Assembly (NCBI RefSeq): GCF_024204685.1
Contig: NZ_CP100350.1
Location: forward strand, 3,870,501-3,934,500
Origin: Gilvimarinus sp. DA14
Lineage (GTDB): Bacteria; Pseudomonadota; Gammaproteobacteria; Pseudomonadales; Cellvibrionaceae
Reading direction: 5' to 3'
Length of the DNA: 64,000 nt
The translations under genes were made by a program, and so were the position numbers. The notes beneath the pieces are model-generated. The model searched no databases. It was given only the letters and a program-made list of their open reading frames with translations, and was not told where the DNA came from. Below are positions 18,744 through 27,703 of the stretch, one piece after another; positions within the stretch are counted from its first letter, which is position 1; the number at the start of each line of letters is the position of its first letter.

Positions 18744-19859
18744 ATGCAACCTTCGGTAAAACCGCAAAACCCTAACTTCTCTTCCGGCCCCTGCAGCAAA
18801 CGCCCGGGCTATGATGTCGCGAATCTGGACGTGTCTACTCTCGGTCGTTCGCACCGCTCAAGCATTGGTAAAAATGCCCTGGGTAAAGCCTGCGAGCAAA
18901 CCAAACAGCTGCTGGGCCTGCCCGAGGGTTATCGCGTGGGTATTGTCCCCGGCTCGGACACAGGTGCGGTGGAAATGGCTATGTGGTCAATGCTGGGGCA
19001 GCGCCCGGTAGATGTACTGCAGTGGGAATCCTTCGGTAAAGGCTGGCTGACCGATGTGACCAAGCAGCTGAAGCTGGATAATGTGAATGCGCTTGAGGCC
19101 GACTACGGTGAATTGCCGGATTTGGGCAAAGTTAATTTCGATAACGATGTTATTTTTACCTGGAACGGTACTACCTCGGGTGTAAAAGTGCCCAATGGCG
19201 ATTGGATTGCCGATGACCGCCAGGGTCTGACTATTTGCGATGCTACCTCAGCGGTATTTGCCATGGAGCTGCCGTGGGAAAAGCTGGATGTTGTGACTTT
19301 CAGCTGGCAGAAAGTGCTGGGCGGCGAAGGTGCGCATGGGGTTTTGATTTTAGGCCCCCGTGCGGTTGAGCGACTGGAAAGCTACGAGCCACCATGGCCT
19401 ATGCCCAAGCTGTTCCGCATGACCAAAGGCGGCAAGCTGGTAGAAGGTATCTTTGAGGGCGCCACTATCAATACTCCCTCTATGCTGTGTGTGGCCGATT
19501 ACCTGGATGCCCTCAACTGGGTTGAGTCTATCGGTGGCGTGGCCGAAACCATTCGCCGCAGCGAGGCAAATCTGGAGGTGCTGGAAGAGTTTGTCGCCGC
19601 CAATGACTGGATTGACTTTCTCGCCGCCGACAAAGCCACCCGCTCGAACACCAGCGTGTGCTTTAAGTTAAATGCCACCCCCGAGCAGGGCAAAGCACTG
19701 GTTAAACTGTTGGACACCGAGGGCGTAGCCTATGACATAGGCGCCTATCGTGATGCGCCTCCGGGGTTGCGTATTTGGTGTGGTGCGACCGTGGAGACCG
19801 ACGATCTAAAAGCGCTGCTGCCCTGGTTGAGCTGGGCCTACGCCCAGGTCACTGCCTGA
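18744..19859 (+). CDS. serC: Phosphoserine aminotransferase, archaeal/alphaproteobacterial type
   Basis: Second step of serine synthesis: transfers the amino group from glutamate to 3-phosphohydroxypyruvate; PLP enzyme. Product of 371 residues. [15 protein letters not shown] at the N-terminus, [13 protein letters not shown], and the PLP-lysine region [14 protein letters not shown] (about residue 193) place it in the group distinct from E. coli SerC (the TIGR01365-like set). serA follows 73 bases later, confirming the pathway, though an intrinsic terminator lies between. Confidence 0.9.
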   Translation: MQPSVKPQNPNFSSGPCSKRPGYDVANLDVSTLGRSHRSSIGKNALGKACEQTKQLLGLPEGYRVGIVPGSDTGAVEMAMWSMLGQRPVDVLQWESFGKGWLTDVTKQLKLDNVNALEADYGELPDLGKVNFDNDVIFTWNGTTSGVKVPNGDWIADDRQGLTICDATSAVFAMELPWEKLDVVTFSWQKVLGGEGAHGVLILGPRAVERLESYEPPWPMPKLFRMTKGGKLVEGIFEGATINTPSMLCVADYLDALNWVESIGGVAETIRRSEANLEVLEEFVAANDWIDFLAADKATRSNTSVCFKLNATPEQGKALVKLLDTEGVAYDIGAYRDAPPGLRIWCGATVETDDLKALLPWLSWAYAQVTA

Positions 19860-19883
19860 TTTACGCTTACAATCTTTACATTT

Positions 19884-19911
19884 AGCGCGCTCAACTGAGC
19901 GCGCTTTTGTT
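19884..19911 (+). terminator. Intrinsic terminator after serC
   Basis: AGCGCGCTCA and TGAGCGCGCT form a near-continuous palindrome (19884-19905) followed by TTTTGTTT. It lies before the serA start, so serA may have its own promoter or be reached by read-through. Confidence 0.8.
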
Positions 19912-19932
19912 TACAAACACTGGGAATGCACT

Positions 19933-21108
19933 ATGTATAAAATTAAAACCTACAACAAAATTTCGGTGAAAGGGCTCAATCGTTTCGACCGCGCCCAGTA
20001 CGAAGTGGCCAGCGATATCAACAACCCCGATGGTTATATTCTGCGCAGTCATAAATTGCACGATGAAGCTCTGCCCGAATCGGTAAAAGCCGTGGCCCGC
20101 GCCGGTGCCGGCACCAACAATGTGCCAGTGGCCGAGTACAGCAAAAAAGGCGTAGTGGTGTTCAACGCCCCGGGTGCTAACGCTAACGCGGTAAAAGAGC
20201 TGGTGTTGACCGGTATGCTGCTGGCTTCGCGCGGTATTATTCCCGGTATGAACTGGTCTAACTCTCTCACCGATATGAGCGACGCCGGTGAGATGAGCAA
20301 GCTGATGGAGAAGCAAAAATCCCAGTTTGCCGGTAGCGAGCTGATGGGTAAAACCCTGGGCGTTGTCGGCCTGGGCGCTATCGGTTCTCTGGTGGCTGAA
20401 ACAGCCCTGGCCCTTGGTATGAACGTGGTAGGTTACGATCCGGCGCTGTCGGTGGAAGCCGCCTGGCGTTTGCCAAGCCAGGTGATGCGTGCAGAGAACC
20501 TGCAGTCGCTGTTATCCCGTTGCGACTATGTCACCTTGCACGTGCCGGCCATTGAGGCGACGCACCACCTGATTAACGAAGAGTCTCTCAAATCTGTAAA
20601 AGCCGGTGCGGTGCTGCTCAACTTTGCCCGCGAGGCGATTGTAGACGCCGAAGCGGTAGTGGCGAGCCTGGATGCGAAGCAGTTGCGCATGTACATTTGC
20701 GACTTTCCCGAGCCTATCTTGCTTAACCGCGATGATGTTTACGCCATGCCGCACATTGGCGCGAGCACCGCCGAGGCAGAAGAAAACTGCGCCATTATGG
20801 CCGCCGATCAACTGATGGACTACCTGGAAAACGGTAACATCAAAAACTCGGTTAACTTTCCCGCCGTACAGATGGAGCGCACCGGTACGGACAGCTCGCG
20901 AATTACGTTCTGTAACGAGAATGTCTCGGGCGTGCTGGGCCATGTACTGTCGGTATTGGCCGACAACAATGTCAATGTGATCGACATGGTCAACAAAAGC
21001 CGAGGCGAGCTTGCCTACAATATTATCGATGTAGAGCAGAGCCCAGGCGATGACGTAATAGCCGCGATTAAAGCGGTTGAGCATGTGATTACGGTTAGAG
21101 TGATATAA
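19933..21108 (+). CDS. serA: D-3-phosphoglycerate dehydrogenase with ACT domain
   Basis: First step of serine synthesis. Product of 391 residues. NAD-binding LGVVGLGAIGSLV is near residue 140. The active-site arginine is in NFAREAIVDAEA, and the glutamate and histidine are in FPEPILLNRDDVYAMPHIGAST. A C-terminal ACT domain from about residue 318 (NENVSGVLGHVLSVLADNNVNV) suggests feedback inhibition by serine. A REP-like repeat cluster lies immediately after the stop codon. Confidence 0.95.
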   Translation: MYKIKTYNKISVKGLNRFDRAQYEVASDINNPDGYILRSHKLHDEALPESVKAVARAGAGTNNVPVAEYSKKGVVVFNAPGANANAVKELVLTGMLLASRGIIPGMNWSNSLTDMSDAGEMSKLMEKQKSQFAGSELMGKTLGVVGLGAIGSLVAETALALGMNVVGYDPALSVEAAWRLPSQVMRAENLQSLLSRCDYVTLHVPAIEATHHLINEESLKSVKAGAVLLNFAREAIVDAEAVVASLDAKQLRMYICDFPEPILLNRDDVYAMPHIGASTAEAEENCAIMAADQLMDYLENGNIKNSVNFPAVQMERTGTDSSRITFCNENVSGVLGHVLSVLADNNVNVIDMVNKSRGELAYNIIDVEQSPGDDVIAAIKAVEHVITVRVI

Positions 21109-21110
21109 AC

Positions 21111-21180
21111 GTCGGAGACCTCATGTCGGATGTCCGATGCGGTTGCGCGTCAGACATCTGACTCCCGACTTCAGACGGAG
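21111..21180. repeat. REP-like GTCnGAC repeat cluster, copy A
   Basis: Several units of the type GTCnGAC/GTCCGAT occur within 70 bases, including the small palindromes TCGGA-TG-TCCGA (21126-21137) and GTCAGA-CA-TCTGAC (21149-21162). The same sequence style occurs at 43413-43450 and 43519-43552, always between genes. It lies between the serA stop and the start of the NIF3-like gene. Confidence 0.7.
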
Positions 21181-21186
21181 TGTCCC

Positions 21187-21498
21187 ATGTACAAATTCGT
21201 CTTTTTTGTCCCCGACAGCCACCTTGAGACAGTTAAGCAGGCCGTGTTTGCCGCCGGTGGCGGGAAAATTGGTAACTACGACCAATGCTGCTGGCAGGTA
21301 CTCGGCCAGGGCCAGTTTCGGCCCTTAGCGGGCAGTGACCCTTACAGCGGGGCGCAGGGCAAGCTGAGCTGCGATCCCGAGTGGCGGGTCGAGCTGGTTT
21401 GCGACGCTGAGCATATTCAGTCTGCCAAGCGTGCCCTGCTTGAGGCCCATCCCTTTGAAGAGCCAGCGTACGATATCTGGCATTTGGCCGATGTCTGA
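21187..21498 (+). CDS. NIF3/YqfO-like small protein
   Basis: A 103-residue protein equal to the stand-alone PII/CutA-like domain found inserted in NIF3-family proteins. It has YKFVFFVPDSHLETVKQAVFAAGGGKIGNYDQCCW at its start (about residues 2-36) and AHPFEEPAYDIW near its end. The biochemical role is unknown; the PII/CutA-like fold suggests ligand or metal binding. ATG at 21187 is chosen because an upstream in-frame ATG at 21130 would translate the repeat cluster. The stop overlaps the next start by eight bases. Confidence 0.8.
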   Translation: MYKFVFFVPDSHLETVKQAVFAAGGGKIGNYDQCCWQVLGQGQFRPLAGSDPYSGAQGKLSCDPEWRVELVCDAEHIQSAKRALLEAHPFEEPAYDIWHLADV

Positions 21499-22054
21499 AG
21501 CGCTCTGGACGCATCTTTCCAGTCAACTATTGCCCGCCGCCTACGGGCGAGAAGAGCCGCCTGCACGAGGCCAAGCCGCCGTGTTGGTGGCCATCACCTG
21601 CGAGGCCGGTGAACCCTCACTGATTCTTACCCGGCGCGCGGCCCATTTGCAGCATCACCCCGGGGAGATTGCCTTTGCCGGCGGCATGTGGGAGTCAGAA
21701 GATCGCAATCTCGCCCAAACCGCACTGCGTGAAGCGTTTGAAGAAATCGGCCTGGCGCCGGATGTCGTGCGGCTGCTGGGGCGCATGCCGGCCTTTCAAA
21801 CCAAGCGCGGAGTGAATGTGACGCCGGTGGTGGGGCTGGTAACCGAGCCGGTACAGCTCGCCCCCGATCCGGCCGAGCTGGATTTGATTTTCCAGGTGCC
21901 ACTCAGTCAGCTGCGGCCCGAGTGCGCCGTGCGCCGCGATAGTTTTCAACGCGGTGAAACTCGGGTAAGCGTGCCTGTGTTCGAATCGCAAGGGCAAACT
22001 ATTTGGGGCCTGACCGCGGCGATAATCGCGTATTTGACATCGTTAATCTGCTAA
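21491..22054 (+). CDS. Nudix hydrolase, NudL-like coenzyme A pyrophosphatase
   Basis: Product of 187 residues. The Nudix box GGMWESEDRNLAQTALREAF followed by EEIGL is near residues 62-86, with the spacing seen in CoA pyrophosphatases such as NudL (14 residues between GG and RE). The preceding ITCEAGEPSLILTRRAAHLQHHPGEIAF fits the same group. ATG at 21491 overlaps the preceding gene, implying coupling. Expected reaction: hydrolysis of CoA or related acyl-CoA to phosphopantetheine and ADP. Placement next to an acyl-CoA ligase is compatible with a CoA-related role. Confidence 0.85.
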   Translation: MSEALWTHLSSQLLPAAYGREEPPARGQAAVLVAITCEAGEPSLILTRRAAHLQHHPGEIAFAGGMWESEDRNLAQTALREAFEEIGLAPDVVRLLGRMPAFQTKRGVNVTPVVGLVTEPVQLAPDPAELDLIFQVPLSQLRPECAVRRDSFQRGETRVSVPVFESQGQTIWGLTAAIIAYLTSLIC

Positions 22055-22131
22055 GCTCTGGATATATACCCGTAGGTGAAGACTTACGTTATGATCTGGT
22101 CACTCAATAAGTACAAAAAGGAGAGCGTGGT

Positions 22132-23736
22132 ATGACTCTGGACTGCAATCGCACCATTGTCGATGTATTTACCGAGGCCTGCGCCGAGTTCGCTGACAGC
22201 CCCGCATTTACCTGCCTGGGACATACGCTGACTTATCGCGATATCGATCGGCTGAGCGGTCAGTTTGCGGCTTATTTGCAGCAGTGCACACAGTTGCAGC
22301 CAGGAGACCGGATCGCTGTTCAGTTGCCCAATGTGCTGCAGTATCCCGTGGCGGTTTTCGGTGCAATTCGCGCCGGTATGGTAGTGGTAAACACCAATCC
22401 GCTTTACACCGCCTCAGAGCTTAAGCACCAGTTAACCGACTCGGGCGCCAAGGCCTTGGTGGTACTGGCGAATGTTGCAGCCGCCGCTTCCGAGATTATT
22501 GAGCAGACAGATGTTGAGCATGTAATCGTGACCGAACTGGCCGATTTGCATCCGCCACTCAAGCGCACCTTGGTTAACTTTGTGGTAAAGCACGTTAAAA
22601 AGCTGGTGCCAGATTTTTCTTTTGCCAAGTCCGAATCGTTTACTCAGGTTATTAAAGCCGCAAGCCAGGCGCCCAAGCCGCACAGCGCTACTCCCGACGA
22701 TGTTGCCGTATTGCAATACACGGGGGGGACTACCGGTGTCGCCAAGGGCGCGATGCTGACGCACCGCAATCTGGTGGCAAACATGCTGCAAGTAAACCTG
22801 CATATGCAGGATTGCTTTCGCAAAAACCAGGATTTATTTGTTGCGCCTCTGCCGCTGTATCATATTTACGCCTACACCATTCACTGCATGTGCGCCTTTT
22901 CTTTGGGCAACGAGAATTTATTGATTCCCAACCCCCGCGACATTCCCGGCTTTGTTAAAGAGTTAAAAGGCAAACCCTTCTCCTGTTTTGTCGGTTTGAA
23001 TACTTTGTTTAACGCACTGTGCCGCAACGAGGATTTCCGCAACCTGGACTTTTCTCATATGCGTTTGTCATCTTCCGGTGGTATGGCGCTCACTAAGGAT
23101 GCCGCCAAACGCTGGGAAGAGGTCACCGGCACTCCCGTATGTGAGGGCTATGGTTTAACGGAAACCTCACCGGTCGTTTGTATTAATCCGCGTCAGGCCA
23201 TCAAGCTGGGTACCGTAGGTTTGCCTGTGCCGCAGACCGAGGTTAAAACTATCGATGAAGATGGCACCGACCTGCCGGTGGGTGAGGCGGGTGAGCTGTG
23301 TGTACGTGGTCCCCAGGTCATGAAAGGTTATTGGCACCGCGAGGAGGCGACGCGCGAGATTCTCGGTGACGACGGCTGGCTTAAAACTGGCGATATTGCA
23401 GTTATCGACGCCGAGGGCTATGTCAAAATTGTCGACCGTAAAAAAGACATGATTAACGTGTCTGGGTTTAAAGTTTTCCCCAATGAAGTGGAAGACGCCT
23501 TAACCGCACACCCGGAAATTGTCGAAGCCGCTGTGGTCGGGGTAGACGATGAAGAGAGCGGTGAGTTGGTGAAAGCGTTTGTGGTGGTCAGCAATCCCAA
23601 CCTCAGCGAGCAGGATGTACGTGATTTTGCCCGCCAGTCGCTGACGGCCTATAAAGTGCCCAGCAGCGTCGAGTTTCGCGATGAGCTGCCCAAAACCAAT
23701 GTGGGTAAAGTACTCAGACGTAAACTCAAGGAATAA
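22132..23736 (+). CDS. fadD: Long-chain fatty acid-CoA ligase
   Basis: Activates fatty acids as acyl-AMP then acyl-CoA. Product of 534 residues of the AMP-binding superfamily. P-loop-like YTGGTTGVAKGAMLTHRN is near residue 197, then EGYGLTETSP near 340, LKTGDIAVIDAEGY near 420, and the C-terminal lysine region PKTNVGKVLRRKL. The ribosome-binding site AAGGAGA is strong. It is followed 21 bases later by a patatin phospholipase, suggesting linked lipid turnover. No clear FadR or PsrA operator was found upstream. Confidence 0.9.
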   Translation: MTLDCNRTIVDVFTEACAEFADSPAFTCLGHTLTYRDIDRLSGQFAAYLQQCTQLQPGDRIAVQLPNVLQYPVAVFGAIRAGMVVVNTNPLYTASELKHQLTDSGAKALVVLANVAAAASEIIEQTDVEHVIVTELADLHPPLKRTLVNFVVKHVKKLVPDFSFAKSESFTQVIKAASQAPKPHSATPDDVAVLQYTGGTTGVAKGAMLTHRNLVANMLQVNLHMQDCFRKNQDLFVAPLPLYHIYAYTIHCMCAFSLGNENLLIPNPRDIPGFVKELKGKPFSCFVGLNTLFNALCRNEDFRNLDFSHMRLSSSGGMALTKDAAKRWEEVTGTPVCEGYGLTETSPVVCINPRQAIKLGTVGLPVPQTEVKTIDEDGTDLPVGEAGELCVRGPQVMKGYWHREEATREILGDDGWLKTGDIAVIDAEGYVKIVDRKKDMINVSGFKVFPNEVEDALTAHPEIVEAAVVGVDDEESGELVKAFVVVSNPNLSEQDVRDFARQSLTAYKVPSSVEFRDELPKTNVGKVLRRKLKE

Positions 23737-23757
23737 CAAAATCCGGGGGCGGCGCAT

Positions 23758-24942
23758 TTGAGCCAAACAGCGTTAATACTGTCCGGCGGCGGCGCCCGCG
23801 CAGCCTACCAGGTTGGTGTGTTACAGGCGATTGCCGATATCATGCCCGACGGCATAGACAATCCCTTTCCTATCATTTGTGGTACCTCCGCGGGCGCCAT
23901 TAATGCCATGGCGCTCGCCGCTCACCCCGGCACCTTTCGCCAGGCGGTTAATCATTTGTCTATCTTGTGGCTTAAGCTTTCTATCGATCAGGTGTATCGC
24001 CACGGTTGGTGGGATATAGGCAAAAGCTTCGGGCGCTTGGGCTTGTCTTTGTTCAATGACGGTATCGGCCGCCACAGGCCTTTGTCACTGCTGGACAATG
24101 GCCCTTTGTGGGAGTTGCTGGCGGACAAAATTGCCTTCGGCAACATTGAAAAAAACATCAGCGCTGGCAAGCTACGCGCCGTGAGTATCACCGCCATGGG
24201 GTACACCTCGGGCCGTTCTGTCAGTTTTTTTCAGGGGGAGCCTCAGTTAGCCGGCTGGCGCCGTTTTCGCCGCGAGGGTGTGCCTACCCCCATTCGCCTG
24301 GAACACTTATTGGCTTCATCGGCGATTCCTACTATTTTTCCCACCGTGCGCATTAATCGCGAATACTTTGGCGATGGCGCCCTGCGTCAGCTGGCGCCCT
24401 TAAGCCCCGCGCTGCACCTGGGGGCTGATTCGCTATTCGTGATTGGGGTCAGTGGCAACCGCAACCCCAAGCACTGGGGCAAGCGTATGCCGATAAGGCA
24501 CTCGCCCTCCATGGCGCAGATTGTCGGGCATTTGCTCAACAGTGCGTTTATCGATGCCCTGGAAAACGATATTGAACACATGGAGCGCCTTAACCGGTTG
24601 CTCAAGCTTATCCCCCGCGAACAGTTAGAGGCCGAAGGTATAGGCTTAAGGCCCGTGCAGAGTCTGGTGGTTTCACCCAGTAAAGCTGTGGATGCAATCG
24701 CGGGGCGCAAGGTGCGCTACTTGCCTGCGAGTGTGCGCTACTTTCTCCGCGCTACAGGTGCAACGGCTAAGGGTGGAGGGGCGACGGCCGCCAGTTATCT
24801 GTTGTTTGCCAACCCTTTTATCACTGAGCTGATTGAGCTTGGCTATCAGGATACAATGTGGGAGGCGAGCGCGATTAGAGAGTTTTTTACCGACCCTAAG
24901 CTTGATGCAAATCAAGAGGTACACCCCGTTCACAGCTTATAG
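23758..24942 (+). CDS. Patatin-like phospholipase
   Basis: Product of 394 residues, cytosolic or membrane-associated lipid acyl hydrolase. The oxyanion loop LSGGGARAAYQVGVL is at the N-terminus, the nucleophile elbow GTSAG near residue 42, and the catalytic aspartate in FGDGALRQ near residue 207. The start appears to be TTG at 23758, since the family glycine loop begins within ten residues. It is spaced 21 bases from fadD and probably co-transcribed, which would let freed fatty acids be activated. The last 50 bases contain the FNR/Anr site of hemN. Confidence 0.88.
   Translation: MSQTALILSGGGARAAYQVGVLQAIADIMPDGIDNPFPIICGTSAGAINAMALAAHPGTFRQAVNHLSILWLKLSIDQVYRHGWWDIGKSFGRLGLSLFNDGIGRHRPLSLLDNGPLWELLADKIAFGNIEKNISAGKLRAVSITAMGYTSGRSVSFFQGEPQLAGWRRFRREGVPTPIRLEHLLASSAIPTIFPTVRINREYFGDGALRQLAPLSPALHLGADSLFVIGVSGNRNPKHWGKRMPIRHSPSMAQIVGHLLNSAFIDALENDIEHMERLNRLLKLIPREQLEAEGIGLRPVQSLVVSPSKAVDAIAGRKVRYLPASVRYFLRATGATAKGGGATAASYLLFANPFITELIELGYQDTMWEASAIREFFTDPKLDANQEVHPVHSL
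24902..24915 (+). promoter_or_regulatory. FNR/Anr box upstream of hemN
   Basis: TTGATGCAAATCAA is a perfect TTGAT-N4-ATCAA match. A TATAGT -10 (24938-24943) lies downstream, so the box centre falls about 41.5 bases before the expected start of transcription. That is the class II position for activation under low oxygen. The box sits inside the 3' end of the patatin gene. Confidence 0.88.
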
Positions 24943-24965
24943 TAGCTACTGGCAAGAGGGCTACT

Positions 24966-26363
24966 ATGAACACATCTATCCCGGCGCAGCAATGGCGCGA
25001 TTTAGTGGGTCGCTATGATTTATCCGGCCCACGTTATACGTCTTATCCTACCGCCTTACAGTTCCGGCCGGAGTTCGCTCTGGCCGATCAGCTTGAGGCT
25101 ATGCTCAACAGTCAGCGCCACAATAAACCGCTGTCGCTGTATTTTCATCTGCCTTTCTGCCAAAGCCTCTGCTACTACTGCGGTTGCAATAAAGTAGTGA
25201 CCCGCAATCGCAATCGGGTCGATGAATATTTGCAAAGTCTGGCGCAGGAAATGGAGCATTATCGCGAGCTTGTGGGTATTTATCGCGAAGTGCGTCAGTT
25301 GCACTGGGGCGGTGGCACGCCCACTTATTTAAGCCATAAGCAAATGGCGCAGCTAATGGCGCTAACGTTGCGTTATTTTAATCTTGCTTGCGATGACAGC
25401 GCCGAACATGCGGTGGAAATTCATCCGGGCCAAACTGCAGTGGAGACCATTGAGGTATTGCGAGGCCTCGGTTTTAACCGCTTGAGTATGGGGGTGCAAG
25501 ATTTTAACCCACAGGTGCAGGCGGCGGTGAATCGCTTCAATAGTGAGGCCCAAGTGCGCGATCTGGTTGAGCGCGCACGACAATGCGGTTTTCATTCAAT
25601 CAATATGGATCTTATTTACGGCTTGCCTCATCAAAGCCTGGCAAGTTTTACCCAAACCCTGGACAGTGTGATTCAGTTACGGCCCAACAGATTGAGTTTA
25701 TTTAGCTATGCTCACATGCCGGCGCAGATAAAAAGCCAGAGATTGATTCACTCGGTGGATTTACCGGCCGCCGAAGTAAAGCTGCAAATATTCAGTCATG
25801 CGCTTGAGCAGTTGCAGCGCGAAGGCTATGTGCACATTGGTATGGACCACTTTGCCTTGGAAACCGATGATTTGGTGCTCGCCCAGCGGGAAAATCGGCT
25901 GCAGCGAAATTTTCAGGGTTATGCCACCGGTCGCGAATGCGACCTCATTGGCCTGGGGGTTTCGTCCATCAGCTCGGTGGGAAATGTTTACTGGCAAAAT
26001 CAAAAGTCGGTAAAAGACTATCAGCAAGCGTTGAACTCAGGTCGGCTCCCGGTAGAGCGGGGCGTTTGCTTAACTCGTGACGATGTTATTCGCCGCTGGG
26101 CGATTACGCAGTTGATGTGTCATTATCGGCTTGACTGGCAAGAGCTGGGTGAACACTTTGGGGTGATCGCAACCGACTATTTTGCCACAGAGCTTGAGGC
26201 TCTGGCTGAGCTTGAGAGAGATGGCCTGTTAACCTTGAGCGATGACGGATTAGAAGTCAGCCGCCTGGGCAAGATGGTCATACGGCGTATCGCCATGGTG
26301 TTTGACGCCTACCTTGCAAAAAATCCGCGGCATGGGGCCGGTCGTTACTCCAAGGTTATTTAA
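24966..26363 (+). CDS. hemN: Oxygen-independent coproporphyrinogen III oxidase
   Basis: Radical-SAM enzyme of anaerobic haem synthesis. Product of 465 residues. The cluster motif CQSLCYYCGC (CxxxCxxCxC) is near residue 63, LHWGGGTPTYL near 115, SMGVQDFN near 175, and a HemN C-terminal domain follows from about residue 370. The perfect upstream FNR/Anr site predicts induction when oxygen is low, as for hemN in Pseudomonas. It converges with lpxH; only 18 bases separate the stops and no terminator was seen. Confidence 0.95.
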   Translation: MNTSIPAQQWRDLVGRYDLSGPRYTSYPTALQFRPEFALADQLEAMLNSQRHNKPLSLYFHLPFCQSLCYYCGCNKVVTRNRNRVDEYLQSLAQEMEHYRELVGIYREVRQLHWGGGTPTYLSHKQMAQLMALTLRYFNLACDDSAEHAVEIHPGQTAVETIEVLRGLGFNRLSMGVQDFNPQVQAAVNRFNSEAQVRDLVERARQCGFHSINMDLIYGLPHQSLASFTQTLDSVIQLRPNRLSLFSYAHMPAQIKSQRLIHSVDLPAAEVKLQIFSHALEQLQREGYVHIGMDHFALETDDLVLAQRENRLQRNFQGYATGRECDLIGLGVSSISSVGNVYWQNQKSVKDYQQALNSGRLPVERGVCLTRDDVIRRWAITQLMCHYRLDWQELGEHFGVIATDYFATELEALAELERDGLLTLSDDGLEVSRLGKMVIRRIAMVFDAYLAKNPRHGAGRYSKVI

Positions 26364-26381
26364 GTCAAGTCGAGTAGACTG

Positions 26382-27104
26382 TTAAATCGGCCAGTGGCGC
26401 AGCTCTAAAGTATCCGTATCAGCGTACAGGCTCCAGCCGTAGTCGTGCCAGTCGCCCAGTACTATGCGCTCGCCCGTACCATGATTTAAGGTCAGTGGGT
26501 GGCGCGCTGGCCTGTGGGTGTGGCCGTGAATCATCAGCGACACTTTTTCTTGCTCCATTAGTTCCACCACAGCCTGCGGAGTGACATCCATAATGTCTTC
26601 AGCTTTAGAGCTGTTCATGGTTTTGCTTTTGCTGCGCAGCTCGGCGGCCAGGGCTCTTCTTACATCAAGTGGCTGAGAAAGAATTTGCGCCTGCCACTGG
26701 GGTGAGCGAAGTTGCTGGCGCAGTGCCATATATTCGCTGTCGCGGGTACATAAACTGTCGCCGTGGAGCAGCAGCGCTGAGCGCCCATAAAGATCAATCA
26801 GCGTCGGGTCCTGCAGCAACGTTAAACCGGCGCGGCGTGCAAAGTCATCGCCGAGTAAAAAATCCCGATTGCCGTGCATAAAGAAAATGGCCGTGCCGCT
26901 AGCGGCGGTGGCATTCAGTTTTTCTGCCACCTCAGCAATAAACGGGTCGTCGTCATCGTCGCCAATCCAGGCATCGAAAAAATCACCCAGAATATACAGG
27001 GCATCGATGTTATGCGCGTGCTGTTCGAGAAACCGGTAGAACGCCTGCGCCGCCTCGGGGCGCGAGGCGTGCAGGTGCAAGTCAGAGATAAACTGTGTAG
27101 CCAT
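26382..27104 (-). CDS. lpxH: UDP-2,3-diacylglucosamine diphosphatase
   Basis: Fourth step of lipid A synthesis, yielding lipid X; peripheral membrane metallophosphoesterase. Product of 240 residues with the ligand motifs ISDLHLH, LGDFFDAWIGDD, GNRDFLLG, LLHGDSLCT and HGHTHRPA in order. It lies five bases downstream of ppiB on the same strand, the arrangement seen in many gammaproteobacteria. Confidence 0.95.
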   Translation of the reverse strand: MATQFISDLHLHASRPEAAQAFYRFLEQHAHNIDALYILGDFFDAWIGDDDDDPFIAEVAEKLNATAASGTAIFFMHGNRDFLLGDDFARRAGLTLLQDPTLIDLYGRSALLLHGDSLCTRDSEYMALRQQLRSPQWQAQILSQPLDVRRALAAELRSKSKTMNSSKAEDIMDVTPQAVVELMEQEKVSLMIHGHTHRPARHPLTLNHGTGERIVLGDWHDYGWSLYADTDTLELRHWPI

Positions 27105-27109
27105 AGGGC

Positions 27110-27601
27110 TTAAGCAACACTGACCTTTTCGATAATAACCGCATCCACGGGTACGTCCTGGTGGAAACCGCGGCTACCGGTGGGTACGTTTTTGATTTTC
27201 TCCACCACGTCCATGCCATCGGTCACTTTGCCAAACACACAATAGCCCCAGCCCTGGGCGTTCTTGCCGCTGTGGTTTAAAAAGTCGTTGTCTTTGACGT
27301 TGATAAAAAACTGCGCTGTGGCGCTGTGGGGGTCGCCGGTGCGCGCCATGGCAACAGTGCCTTTATCGTTTTTCAGACCATTGTCGGCTTCGTTTTCAAT
27401 GGCCGCACGAGTTTCCTTTTGCTGCATGTTTTCGTCCATGCCGCCGCCTTGAATCATAAAGCCGTCAATAACACGGTGGAAAATGGTGCCGTCGTAAAAG
27501 CCGCTTTCGGCGTATTCTTTAAAGTTGGCGGCGGTGTTGGGGGCTTTGTCGAAATCCAGTTCCAGGGCAATATCGCCGTAGTTGGTGTGCAGGGTGATCA
27601 T
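27110..27601 (-). CDS. ppiB: Peptidyl-prolyl cis-trans isomerase B, cyclophilin type
   Basis: Cytosolic cyclophilin accelerating proline isomerisation. Product of 163 residues without signal peptide. Motifs are [45 protein letters not shown] and [15 protein letters not shown]. It is the first gene of ppiB-lpxH. Confidence 0.96.
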   Translation of the reverse strand: MITLHTNYGDIALELDFDKAPNTAANFKEYAESGFYDGTIFHRVIDGFMIQGGGMDENMQQKETRAAIENEADNGLKNDKGTVAMARTGDPHSATAQFFINVKDNDFLNHSGKNAQGWGYCVFGKVTDGMDVVEKIKNVPTGSRGFHQDVPVDAVIIEKVSVA

Positions 27602-27703
27602 GGTTCATCCTCGTTGTCGATGTTGTATCAATTTGGCGTTGTAGCGGATAGGCGTGGTATCGGTTAAACGCTATGCCGTAAAAAATCGGCCGTCATAATA
27701 AGG

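Noticed and set aside
22088-22106. FadR operator before fadD
   Set aside because: Only a single half-like ATCTGGTCACTC is visible; the second arm is missing.
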